A stretch of 56,404 nt of DNA from Acarospora socialis (Eukaryota; Ascomycota; Lecanoromycetes; Acarosporales; Acarosporaceae): the NCBI GenBank assembly GCA_025617375.2, contig JAMYGW020000022.1, positions 1 through 56,404 of the forward strand, in the 5' to 3' direction. Position 1 is the stretch's first letter. Every line of letters begins with the position of its first letter. Both the position numbers and the translations under genes were made by a program. Positions 22,258 to 31,615 of this stretch are shown piece after piece. The notes under the pieces were generated by a model, which made no database searches, was not told the DNA's origin, and was given only the letters and a program-made list of their open reading frames with translations.

Positions 22258-23836
22258 TCTTACGTCCAATGTCCATCCCATCACATATTACTACGACGGA
22301 CCCAACGCGCCTCGCGGAGCAAGTTATGGGCCCGACGAGACGGGCCTCACTGTATCATGCACGACTGAGCCCGTCGGCGTGACACCTATGTTCTGGGACA
22401 TGTCTCCCGGTCAGGCCTTGCTGCTTAGGCTACCTAAGTAGGTTCTTAGGCCTTTGGCCACCGTCGTGAGGTTCGTGCCTGACATTGTTGCAGAGACAGT
22501 GTCGAGCCATGGAAGGTTGAAGGCTTCGCATATGTCTATGTGTACGCACAGCAAACCCTAGCCGGCAGCAATTCAGCTAACGGCTCTTCAGAATCTGCTA
22601 TTGCCACGGAGCACACCCGACCTCTCCTAGAGGCTCACCAGAAGCCTGGAACCACTGGATGTCCTTCTGCAGGGTCCACTCCATGATACCGAAATCCATC
22701 CCATACCTCGAGGCACCACGCATGCAGATGATAGCTGTAGAGTCAGAGGAGTTCACGGAACGACTCTGGCAAGCTTACTTGAAGCGCGTATCCGGCGTCG
22801 CCTGGCCGGACGAGCATCACGGTGCCTTTAAAGAGGCAGTCACAGAGGTGATCCAAGGATTTCAGCGGCCAAGCTTGTTCTCGATGCGCAACGAGACTTC
22901 ATAGATCGGGCAGTTTCACGCTTTCATTGGGTCGAGCTCCCCGTTCCGCCTGGCGTTCCGTCTCTGACAACATCGACTGCAGCAAAAGAACAAAACCCAT
23001 GTCTCGCATGTCGGGCGGTAAAGCTTCCTATCTGCATCTGTGTTTGCTGTTAAATAATATAAAATGGCAAAGTGAGGATCCGCGGTTCCCTCAGCCAGAG
23101 GAAGGGTTTAAAGGACCACTACCCGAAGATTTCGCCATCAATGGCCAGATCTGGAGCCAGGGCTACCACCCTACTGGATGGTTCGAGAATGCAATAGTAG
23201 ATGATGAAGAGAGGTCACTTGAGCTCCCATCAATGGCTGCACCTCGGATTGAGAGGATCTTCTGGCTTGGGATCCGGATCGCTTCAGTAAGTCTCTTGGT
23301 TGATCTAAGTATTTGGGCACTTTTGCTGACATGGTGATTCTTCTAGTATGAACGGTATCTACGATATGACAGAGGCTCCAAAACATTCTCAGTCACACCG
23401 TACGCACTAGGCCTCCCGCGTACTCCTAAAGAAACATCGACTGGTACTCGATCACGAACCTTGTCTGTGGAAAGAGACCTGGATACCAAGACGTCTGGAA
23501 CGCAAGATCCAAAATAACATTTGATAACGATATCTTCAAGCCACAGGAGCTCCAGGCGGAGCATGTTCCGCTTGAGTATCGACTAGACCCAGTCCAGGAA
23601 GACTTGAACGGAAGAACCACTACGTAAACGCCTTGATAGAGGCAGGTCAACCGGATCTCGCAGCTGCTGTGACGACTAATCCGACGAGACTAGTGCGAGG
23701 AGTAGACGAATTTGACTTGCACAACGGGGACTCTGAGGTCGCCAATCGATGGGTCAAAGTGTATGAAGAGATGGCTTTTTTCTTAACCTCCTCCACCGGG
23801 ATTGAAGAGGCGAAGATCAAGACAGCAAACGATTGA
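22258..23836 (+). pseudogene. Unassigned fungal gene, decayed in its 3' half
   Basis: Three exons splice in phase (22258-22437, 22494-22541, 22592-22904), encoding for example YYYDGPNAPRGASYGPDE and ERLWQAYLKRVSGVAWPDEH, then reach a TAG. Coding character resumes at about 23070 (GPLPEDFAINGQIWSQGY, WFENAIVDDEERSLELPS, FWLGIRIAS), crosses an intron (23287-23346, GTAAGT...TTCTAG), and then shifts frame near 23430 (DWYSITNLVCGKRPGYQDVW) and again near 23615 (NHYVNALIEAGQPDLAAAVT). The combined protein would be several hundred residues. I do not recognise its function. At least two frameshifts indicate a pseudogene; the 5' part could still be transcribed. Confidence 0.5.
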
Positions 23837-24088
23837 GGGAAAGCAATAAAAGATTGAACAGTTTTTTGAGATCCGACACCTCAACCGGAACGAAAGCCTC
23901 CTGCGAGGTGCGTTCCTTGCAGACATTGATCCATTTTCCTGTTTGACTATAGAAGAAGCGGTTAGCATAGTAGACTTTGCTGAAGACTGGACAACCCTGT
24001 TCTTAATCCCTAATTGCGTACTAAGCCGCCATAAAATTGAATGCTTTGCTAAGATCAATACAACCGGTGGCAAACAAGCAAAACAAAT
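23753..24088 (+). repeat. Segmental duplication, copy A
   Basis: About 335 bp from ATGGGTCAAAGTGTATG through AATACAACCGGTGGCAAAC is repeated, diverged and with indels, at about 25237-25565. It spans the 3' end of the unassigned pseudogene and runs to the start of the Pth11-like remnant. Confidence 0.85.
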
Positions 24089-24735
24089 ATCTACGCATCC
24101 TTCACAGAACATGGTCAAGGGGTTTGTCCATGACCGTTTGGATCATAATTGGCTTTGTGCCTCTCAATACGCTGGCCAACGTCTTCGTCGGCGCTTTCCA
24201 GTGCGTGCCTATGGCCGCTGCATTTAAGTCTCTACATTTTTATCTTCAAACCCCTCCAGATGGACCGGAAGAAGAAGTTGATTGTGATACTACTGGTTGC
24301 CCTTGGCGCGTGGTATGTTGTCACCTTTGAACTACTTCAAACGTAATATCTGCTAATGGTGTTGTTAAGTGCCGTTATGATCTCTATTATCCGCCTGGCG
24401 TCTGTATTAAACTGATCTGGAATCCGGACACCATCTGGGCTATAGCGATCCCTATGATGTGGTCCCTTGCTGAACCCACAGCTGGTATTATTGTCACCTT
24501 GATGCCGCCCATACGAGTCTTCCTTGAGTTTTTACTGTCCATTCTAGCTCGAACCAAGTCAAAGTACGCAACACGTTTAAACGCTCACTCGCAGAGCGGC
24601 ACCACCCTTCGGCGCCTTTCACAACTACAGCATGGAGCTCATCTCACTTCTGTCTCTAGAGCCCGAGATGGTGACAACGATAGTGAAAAGCACCTCGTGG
24701 TTTTGTCGGAAGCGGCCAAGGCGCAGTGTGATTGA
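24088..24735 (+). pseudogene. Pth11-like seven-helix receptor, 5'-truncated and frameshifted
   Basis: Hydrophobic segments recognisable from the fungal rhodopsin-like (Pth11-type) family appear in order but in different frames: WIIIGFVPLNTLANVFVGAF with QCVPMAAAF, then DRKKKLIVILLVALGA, then after an intron-like gap (about 24315-24369, GTATGT...TTAAG) AVMISIIRLASVL and, in a shifted frame, IWAIAIPMMWSLAEPTAGII. The tail is Ser/Arg-rich. The conserved Cys of the QC-P motif and the helix-end Arg-Leu are present. Frame changes near 24235 and 24410, and loss of the first helices, make it a pseudogene. These proteins normally sense surface or nutrient cues at the plasma membrane. Confidence 0.6.
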
Positions 24736-25018
24736 GGTAATAGGATACCGAGGAGAATGGAGGAGAAGAGCATATACTGTGTAGACAATATACTTTAGTT
24801 TGGAAACAACAGGTGGGTATACATTCACTTTCTTGTCAATATATTGAAGCTCCTCGAAAGGCAAAGAAACAATGTACACAGTCAGATCCACGAGCTTCCC
24901 ATCAGCTGTAATGCATGCGCTCGTTCCAGATCCATGTCCCTTGCCTGGGACATCAGGAGAAGGCAATGGATGTGAGCAGAACTACCGCAGCATTGGTGTT
25001 GGTGAACACCAAGGTGAC
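24736..25018. other. Short spacer, no feature
   Basis: No coding or repeat signal is seen before the dispersed repeat begins. Confidence 0.35.
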
Positions 25019-25238
25019 TGTGAAAGTCATGCTGAGGTGGGAGTCATTACCCTTCTGTTCAAGGTGAGAGTCCTGAGGCTTACATTTTGCTGTTCCCACA
25101 GGAGGGGAGACCTGCCATGGATATACTTCCTGACCACGCGGAGGGACCTTGGGAGCTCGTCCATTACTACCCAGATCCCAACTTCAAAAACAGGTGCGCA
25201 GTAAGGGACTTGCTTGTCCGACTGGGAATCTACAATCA
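25019..25238 (+). repeat. Dispersed repeat, copy 1 (second copy at about 30630-30846)
   Basis: About 220 bp matches 30630-30846 closely, in the same orientation. Both copies encode HAEGPWELVHYYPDPN, then a CAVRDLLVRLGIYNQ peptide. It looks like a coding exon, duplicated and now detached from its gene. Confidence 0.85.
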
Positions 25239-25565
25239 ATGGGTCAAAGTGTATGGATTGATCGCTTTGTCTGATTCAAGAGAGCAAACGAATGAGGAGG
25301 AGAAGCAATAAAAGATTGATCAGTGTTCTGAGATCCGACACCTCAACCAAAACGAAACCCTCCTACGAGGTGTGTTCCTTGCGGACAGTAATCCATCTTC
25401 CTGTTTGACTATAGAAGATGCGCTTAGCATAGGTAGTAGACTTTGGCGAAGATTGGACAACCCTGTTCTTAGTGGTCACTCACAAAGCGTTGCCCTAACT
25501 GCGTACTAAGCCGCCATCACCTTGAATGCTTTGATTCCATCAATACAACCGGTGGCAAAACAAGC
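25237..25565 (+). repeat. Segmental duplication, copy B
   Basis: Diverged copy of 23753-24088, directly abutting the other dispersed repeat, so two different source segments have been fused at about 25237. Copy B carries extra inserted bases (for example around 25475-25495). Confidence 0.85.
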
Positions 25566-25961
25566 AGATAAGATCAACTCTGCCTGCATTATCGGGGGCT
25601 CAGGGTACCGGCTTGTGGCTTCACCCTCCACTGGACTCTAACCCTGCAACAACCATCTAAGAACTAGACCACGAATACTCCGTTGGTCACTCGTGAATTT
25701 CAAATAGGTCTGCCTGTTGCTTCACATCCCAACCGTAAGATCCAACAGTTCTCAGCACCTGTATATTATCTTACAGAGTACACAGATGCTGTCGAGACGT
25801 CTCCAAAAACCAGGTCCGAAAGAAGATCGTCCGTACTCCGTACTCCCGGCGGATACGCGTACTTAGTTGCACGTAAGTACATACCTTAGGTAAGCGTACC
25901 ATACCCCTCCACGTGATGTGAGCTAGATACTAATTCCTACAAGTACGTAAACCCTTCTATA
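25566..25961. other. Intergenic stretch before the MITE
   Basis: No gene is recognised. Contains short palindromic CGTACTTAGTTGCACGTAAGTAC-like sequence near 25858-25882. Confidence 0.35.
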
Positions 25962-25969
25962 GTGCTGGG

Positions 25970-26309
25970 TAGGGATGGATAAAAAACGTTTTTTAGTTGA
26001 GGGAACAGTATTTAAACGTTTAGCGCGTGTTTTTAAACCATATAGTGTATTTAATAAGAGCCTCATCACGACCGCGTCACGTCTACGCGTTTATAGCATT
26101 AGTAAGCAGCACCATAGAGCTGCTTACTAATGCGGTACTGACACAATGCATAACATGTTCAGAAGCTTGCATATCATGTATAACACTATACATCATTTGG
26201 TTAGTCTCAATCTATTTATTAAAATGAACGTCACGAAGACCTCGAAACGATTTAAAAACACCCGATTAGGTTAGCTTATAAGACTGTTTTAAAACAAATG
26301 CCATCCCTA
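25970..26309. mobile_element. hAT-type MITE (340 bp) with 8-bp target duplication
   Basis: The ends are TAGGGATGG and CCATCCCTA (perfect 9-bp inverted termini), flanked on both sides by GTGCTGGG (25962-25969 and 26310-26317). An 8-bp target duplication and a YAGGGATG-type terminus are hallmarks of the hAT superfamily (plant Ac ends similarly). The interior is AT-rich, has AAACGTTT-like subterminal words and a perfect 15-bp-stem hairpin, and carries no transposase. It must have been mobilised in trans. The intact duplication means the insertion is young or well preserved. Confidence 0.9.
26096..26133. repeat. Perfect 15-bp-stem hairpin inside the MITE
   Basis: GCATTAGTAAGCAGC and its exact reverse complement flank an 8-nt loop. 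Confidence 0.9.
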
Positions 26310-26486
26310 GTGCTGGGACCTGAGCGTAGCGATGACTCATTGCTGTATTGCCATAGAGTCTTCCGAACTGATTCCTTCCACTCCCTCTTCCCTCCCGCAT
26401 CATCTCAACAATGTCGCCTTCAAAGCGTTCCAGAGAAGAGTAATCTCACTCCACCACAAGGGTACGAAACGTTATTCTAACTCGCC

Positions 26487-26630
26487 ATGGCAGATCAACT
26501 CCTCCTTCCCGTCATCGAGGTTTCAAACGTTCCTTTCGCCTTGACGAATCATCTCACCGTTACGGAAGTCGCTTTCGAACTCGCACTCATGGACGCGCCA
26601 ACCTATCGAAGAGAATTGGGAATACTTTAA
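26487..26630 (+). CDS. Short open frame of unknown status (47 aa)
   Basis: ATG-initiated frame MADQLLLPVIEVSNVPFALT..., with regular hydrophobic spacing. It could be the first exon of a lost gene or chance. It has no domain. Confidence 0.25.
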   Translation: MADQLLLPVIEVSNVPFALTNHLTVTEVAFELALMDAPTYRRELGIL

Positions 26631-27429
26631 AACTTACGCAACACATCTTTCAATTGCTTCATGGTGCTTAGGTTCTGTCTGATCAGTTTGGTAATGCTGC
26701 AAGTGTCTTCTCATTTCTGGGAATTATGATAAAGGATCAGGGCCAAGCTCTGGTTCTAAACGGACTACCGCACCAGCACTGAGCCCAAGAGCGCGTGAGG
26801 CTCGCAGCTCATGCAGTGCCGCCACCGCTGTTGGACTAAAACGCCGGCTCTCAGAGGAAGGAGTCACGAAGCGTTACGCTCCTGCGGTCGATTCTCAAAA
26901 GACCGCAGGCCACGTCACACAATCAGCTTCCTAAAACGGTCCAGGTGTTCTTGCCCGAGGTCCGCTCAACCGACTGGTATTCGCAACCTCCATCTGTTGA
27001 CCCCCGGACAAAACACTCGTCGCAAAAGGCACCGGAGAGGTCCTTTGTCGCCAGCACGGAGCTATGTCAAGAGCAAGTCGTCACTTTCTTGGTCAGCCAG
27101 TACATCAAAGATGGCATCGCCGCGACTGACGGGCCAGCACCCAACTGAGGTCGGGTAAGTAGAGATAGTGGTTATATCGTGCGTGCCAAATTAATGCGCT
27201 AGCAGATGCCACGACCGGTGTGCTCTTTCCTCCTTCGGCGCTATTACTTCGCGACAACTCAGACAGAGCAATCACATCTCGATCGTCGTCGGCAATCGAC
27301 GTGGCCTGACTTCAAACTCACCGAGGGCTGGTGGGCGCTCAACCCAGGGCCTTTGCTGCCACGGCAGCCGTGGCCTTGTTTCCAGCCACCGGCATACTAG
27401 ATTCCAGCCAGCATGCACCGTTGAAGAGC
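26631..27429. other. Intergenic stretch, no gene recognised
   Basis: Arg/Ser/Pro-rich open frames in several phases, typical of non-coding GC-balanced DNA. Confidence 0.35.
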
Positions 27430-27762
27430 ATGGAAGGACCCCTCGGCTCGATTGCCACGTCAGAGAATGAAGATGGTGTAGCAGTTCCAACCAGATCGCC
27501 ACCACATCGATCAAGAATTCAGCTTTCGCTCTTGCTGGATGAGGACCGACGGCAGAACAAGCGAGCACAGGAGCTTAGAGGTAAGGCACCGAAAATCGTC
27601 ATTCTCACCGTGGATAGAGATGGACCTTCTGCTTGCAAGGACTGTGGTATCCAATGCTGTGTACGAGTCAAATGCACTGTGACTGGAAGTTCCAAAACTC
27701 CACCACAGCGCAGGAAGTGGGACAGTAAGGAAGGAGCAAACAAATCTCACCAGAGATTTTAA
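27430..27762 (+). CDS. Hypothetical protein (110 aa)
   Basis: The frame begins MEGPLGSIATSENEDG and has an IQLSLLLDEDRRQNKRAQEL helix followed by a Cys cluster (CKDCGIQCC). The cluster hints at metal binding but matches no family I know. The frame is open upstream to 27331 without an ATG. Context gives no clue. Confidence 0.3.
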   Translation: MEGPLGSIATSENEDGVAVPTRSPPHRSRIQLSLLLDEDRRQNKRAQELRGKAPKIVILTVDRDGPSACKDCGIQCCVRVKCTVTGSSKTPPQRRKWDSKEGANKSHQRF

Positions 27763-28092
27763 CTGCTTTGGTCTGGTTGATTGATTCACGCAGCGACCCT
27801 GGCCCGGTGGAATACCACATGGGGGGTTGGGAGGATCTCGTTTGAATGTCCACTACCTTTTCATAGGGTGAAAGGGCAACCGATCGTGTTTGTGGTCACT
27901 TATTGTTTGTAGTTCTGATAGAATGCTTTCAGACCGGACAGATAAATGAAAGAATATAACACAACTATCACCTAAAGTAGGCAACACCAAAACCTACCAC
28001 CCTCTTCTTCTTACATTCCTCGGTCTGTACCTTTCTCCATGGACCGTACTTCAGCTGACCACTCCCAATGCTTGTAATCTGTCTGCAGGAGG

Positions 28093-28274
28093 TTATTCGT
28101 TGTGGGCGAGCCACTTCGCATCGTCGATGTGGTATTCATAGATCGTTGCCGGGTCGTCAAACTCAGGGTTATCTTCCCCTCCACTGGGGCGCTCGTGGAG
28201 CACCACAAAACAGTTGTAGATAAACTCAACGTTGAGATTGTCGACATTTAGGCGGCGTTCAGGCTCCCCGACCT
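28093..28274 (-). CDS. Terminal exon of an unidentified gene
   Basis: After a TTTCCAG acceptor the frame encodes VGEPERRLNVDNLNVEFIYN, FVVLHERPSGGEDNPEF and a YEYHIDDAKWLAHNE end, with strong coding character. A GTAGAA donor near 28321 would give a short intron (about 46 bp), with the upstream exon near 28330-28380. That exon has no clear start. Family unknown. Confidence 0.4.
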
Positions 28275-28584
28275 GGAAAATAATCAAGATTCAGTGAAGA
28301 GTGGACTCAGTTCTACCGAGATCAGGTTGGTTCTCAACGCGGAATCCCGGAGGAGATGCACCTCCATTCCAACGAGGTATGAGCTATGGATCGATGTGGA
28401 GGAGGTTGATTGTAAGGACTGACGGCTCCAACGTATACCACAATTCAGCTCTTCTGTTTAACTCCCTTAAACCCCCTCCTATTCTTCTGTCTCTGCGCAG
28501 GAGGAAAGAGAGAGCGAAAGTCAGATCTCTCATGATGAAGCTCCGTGCAATGAGCAATGATGCTCTCAAACATTGACCAACTGT

Positions 28585-29637
28585 CTACACAGATCGAGCC
28601 CTCTGCCGGCGTCCTGGGATGGCAATTTCTTCAGCCCAAGCTGTCCGGAGACTCTCAAGAATCTCACTTGCATCATCGGATTTGCGACTGCGACGAGACC
28701 AAATCCTCATAGTAGATTCCAAGTGTTCGGGGACGCGTCGTACAGATGTCTTGAGACATTTTGAGAAGCCCTCAGAGTCCCAACGCTGGCGACACTCGTC
28801 CAAAGCCCTCAAGTCAACTGCAACACCACCCAGGACTATCTTCTCATACATGTCGTATTGCTGGTCAAGTTGATGTGGATGTTTGTCTCCTCTCATCTCT
28901 TCTTGTAGCTGTTTTGCGTATCTTAATCGGATGCCGTTGATTGTTACCGACTGCACCTTGCGTAACAGGCAAGCGAATGGCCATAGGATCTGATAAGATT
29001 TAAGACGATCAAGAGACTCAGACCCAGATTCGGATTGCAGAGAATCAGAGTCAGATTCTGTCTCAGAAGACTCAGACACAGATTCTGACCGGAGAGGAGA
29101 TTTGATCGTGATTGTCAAGCTGTTAAGCCTCAGATTTTTTGATAGTATCTTGCTAACTGTTCCCACTACATCCTTTGTCAACCGACAATCTTGATAATCT
29201 TGTAGCTTCACCACAATGTCGAAGTTTCTGATATTCTGTACAGGGACCTGTACAAGGCGCTCGTCAATATGGAACGCGTCCAAGAAGGTAGCATTCGGCG
29301 CCGAGATCTCAATCCCAAAGATGTTTCGACCATAGAGTATGTCGCGGCCTTCTGCGTAGAGCGTTTTGCAGACACAAAGAATCTCAGGATGGACATGCCA
29401 TGTCTTCGCCCCTCTACGGTACGGAGTAGGAGGAAGACACCCTGTGACTTTACCAAAAGTCATTGATTGACACCCAACAGGCTCTGGTCTGACAAGCAGG
29501 TTGATTTCTATCTGGATTCGAATCTCAGGCGGCAAGTCCAGAAACCCGAATGGACGGTAATACTCTGAAGGATGAACCGCGTGCATGATGTGTATTAGAA
29601 CTTCTCTCCAGTTGACCAAAAGAACCTCTGTTGACAT
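28585..29637 (-). CDS. F-box-like fungal protein (350 aa)
   Basis: Single-exon ATG-initiated frame. Residues about 30-45 (FGFLDLPPEIRIQIEINLL) form an F-box-like helix pair, followed by ILCVCKTLYAEGRDILYGRN, the pattern of the fungal F-box/2EXR-type group. An acidic Ser/Glu-rich spacer (residues about 205-235) separates it from a basic C-terminus (RRSRKSDDASE, GRRQRARS). Such proteins usually recruit substrates to SCF ubiquitin ligases, but the targets are unknown. The frame is undamaged. Confidence 0.7.
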   Translation of the reverse strand: MSTEVLLVNWREVLIHIMHAVHPSEYYRPFGFLDLPPEIRIQIEINLLVRPEPVGCQSMTFGKVTGCLPPTPYRRGAKTWHVHPEILCVCKTLYAEGRDILYGRNIFGIEISAPNATFLDAFHIDERLVQVPVQNIRNFDIVVKLQDYQDCRLTKDVVGTVSKILSKNLRLNSLTITIKSPLRSESVSESSETESDSDSLQSESGSESLDRLKSYQILWPFACLLRKVQSVTINGIRLRYAKQLQEEMRGDKHPHQLDQQYDMYEKIVLGGVAVDLRALDECRQRWDSEGFSKCLKTSVRRVPEHLESTMRIWSRRSRKSDDASEILESLRTAWAEEIAIPGRRQRARSV

Positions 29638-31455
29638 TGAATAGGCATGGTGTGTTCAATAATGCCCAGTTGGAGAAAGCTGCAAGATGTGAGCCAGTAT
29701 ACAATTGTTTAGTATTGAATGTCCAGACATACCACCATAACAGATCTCATAACAATGTATTTAATGTCCGATGATAATGTTTGCAACTATGTATGATTTC
29801 CTGACTGCAGTGCTTTCATCAAGAATGCTTCTATTGTTCTGAACCAATTAAGCGAGCATGTGACTTGAGCCTCCTCTGACAGTGAGGAATTCAGCCCGGC
29901 CCGTCCGACAAATTAGTCCGGGTTATTCATGTAAGTGATTTTTCATTCCTAAGCAAGCATGTAGCGTTATACCTATATAGATATACAGTGCACTATGTAT
30001 GTCTTGAGGGTGTTTTGGCGGGCCCGGCCGGTTATGTCGGCTAACTGCATAACCCCCGAGGACATCTTAAGCGAGCGAATATAAGGTCTAAGACACGTGA
30101 ATTATAGGGCATTAGTTACTATGTAGTATAAATATATAGATTAAGATGTAGAGACTGTTATTTAGAGGCCTAAGGGCTTTAACAAAGCTACCTAAAGACT
30201 TCCCAGACTGCTGTCAAAGCAGTTCCATCTCGTGCATGGCCCTAAGGAGGACCCATCGCCGTCGCTGTCCATCAGAGCAGCAGCCCTATCGTGCACCTGA
30301 TCTATCAGGCGCTTCCGTCGACAGTACCACGTCCTCTCAGCGTCGCAGATTCGCCAGCGAGCAGCGTAGCCAGCATCAAGACTGACAATCAAGGGCCCTC
30401 CACCAAGATCCTCATACCCCAAGGGTAGACTCACGACAATACCTTTGTTCTAGTAGCAAAAGGGAAAGTGAGACTGCCCCCCAACCTTGGTAGTCTCTAA
30501 GGAGGAATCGATATCCTGGCAACACTGGGAATGATGCGCACCATCGCACGTAAAGAGCAAGAGTCGGGCGTGAAGTAAGGTCAAGCGGACAGGCTAAACG
30601 CTACACCGCCAAACTGCACACAGTTATCCGTGAAAGTCATGCCGAGGTGAGATTACCCTTCTGTTCAAGGTGAGAGTTATGAGGCTTACATTTCGCCACT
30701 CCCACAGGGGAAGAGACCTGAAATGGATATGCTTCTTCACCACGCTGAGGGACCTTGGGAGCTCGTTCATTACTACCCAGATCCCAACTTGAAAAACAAG
30801 TGCGCAGTAAGGGACTTGCTTGTCCGACTGGGGATCTACAATCAAGTCCACCTTTTCTGTTCATCGTGGATGACGTTAAGCCATCAAGAGGTGTTTCGGC
30901 ACACGATGGCCTAAGGGAGCTTCTAAATGAACAAGCCCTAGGTGGTTCTATGATAGCTCAATGATATCATAGTTATATATCCCTTCAGAATGCGAACATC
31001 AGTCTACTTATGTTCCCTGTGATCTCCATCTGTATCTATGTCTGCGAGACTTAGTTACTTTAGTAAACTTAATGGAATAGAATACTGACTGTCAAAGCTC
31101 ATCAAGATAAATGGAACAACAGTGAGATGTCAACGGTGAAGGTCTTGCGCAATTATTGTACACTTACCGCAAGAATTGAGACCCTCACCATGCTAGTGCA
31201 GTATGCTTACTGTCAGAAATTGAGCCAAGACGCTAGTTTCCTATGTAAACAAAAGTCTTCTTGTAAATTAGATTAAATAACAACACCGTCAAACGTCGAT
31301 TTCCGACACTTACTCATAGCCGCAGGCCCCCTCCATTAGTAGAGTGCTACCGTCACTGGACTGTTGTTGTTGCCACAACAATATCAGCATCAGACTTCAC
31401 ACTTTGCTTAAATAGAACTCAAGGTCATCATTATTTATCATAAAGGCCTGCCACT
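29638..31455. other. Repeat-derived intergenic region
   Basis: AT-rich stretches (about 29930-30170) surround GC-rich words such as GGCCCGGCC, which recur inverted near 29895 and 30020. A frame at 30192-30434 (minus) encodes a Cys/Trp/Arg-rich peptide (RWRICDAERTWYCRRKRL) that may derive from a transposon, but I cannot place it. The dispersed repeat copy at 30630-30846 lies inside. Confidence 0.4.
30630..30846 (+). repeat. Dispersed repeat, copy 2
   Basis: Close copy of 25019-25238 in the same orientation. Beyond GIYNQ the sequences diverge completely, marking the repeat's edge. Confidence 0.85.
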
Positions 31456-31572
31456 ATGGCGCACTCTCCTTATGACGCAACTATCTATCCACAAATCTCG
31501 GATCTAGGACATATAGAGACGGCAGCGGCGGGCACGGGCGAAGGTGATAATGGCATTACCGCCCCACTTTAG
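31456..31572 (+). CDS. Micro-ORF (38 aa)
   Basis: A compact ATG-initiated frame (MAHSPYDATIYPQISDLG...) ends 44 bp before the stop of the convergent DUF7924 gene. It has protein-like composition but no known family. It could be the 5' remnant of a longer gene. Confidence 0.25.
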   Translation: MAHSPYDATIYPQISDLGHIETAAAGTGEGDNGITAPL

Positions 31573-31615
31573 GATTTAGACAAGCGAATGACTAGAGTTC
31601 TCTGCCGCTAATCTC

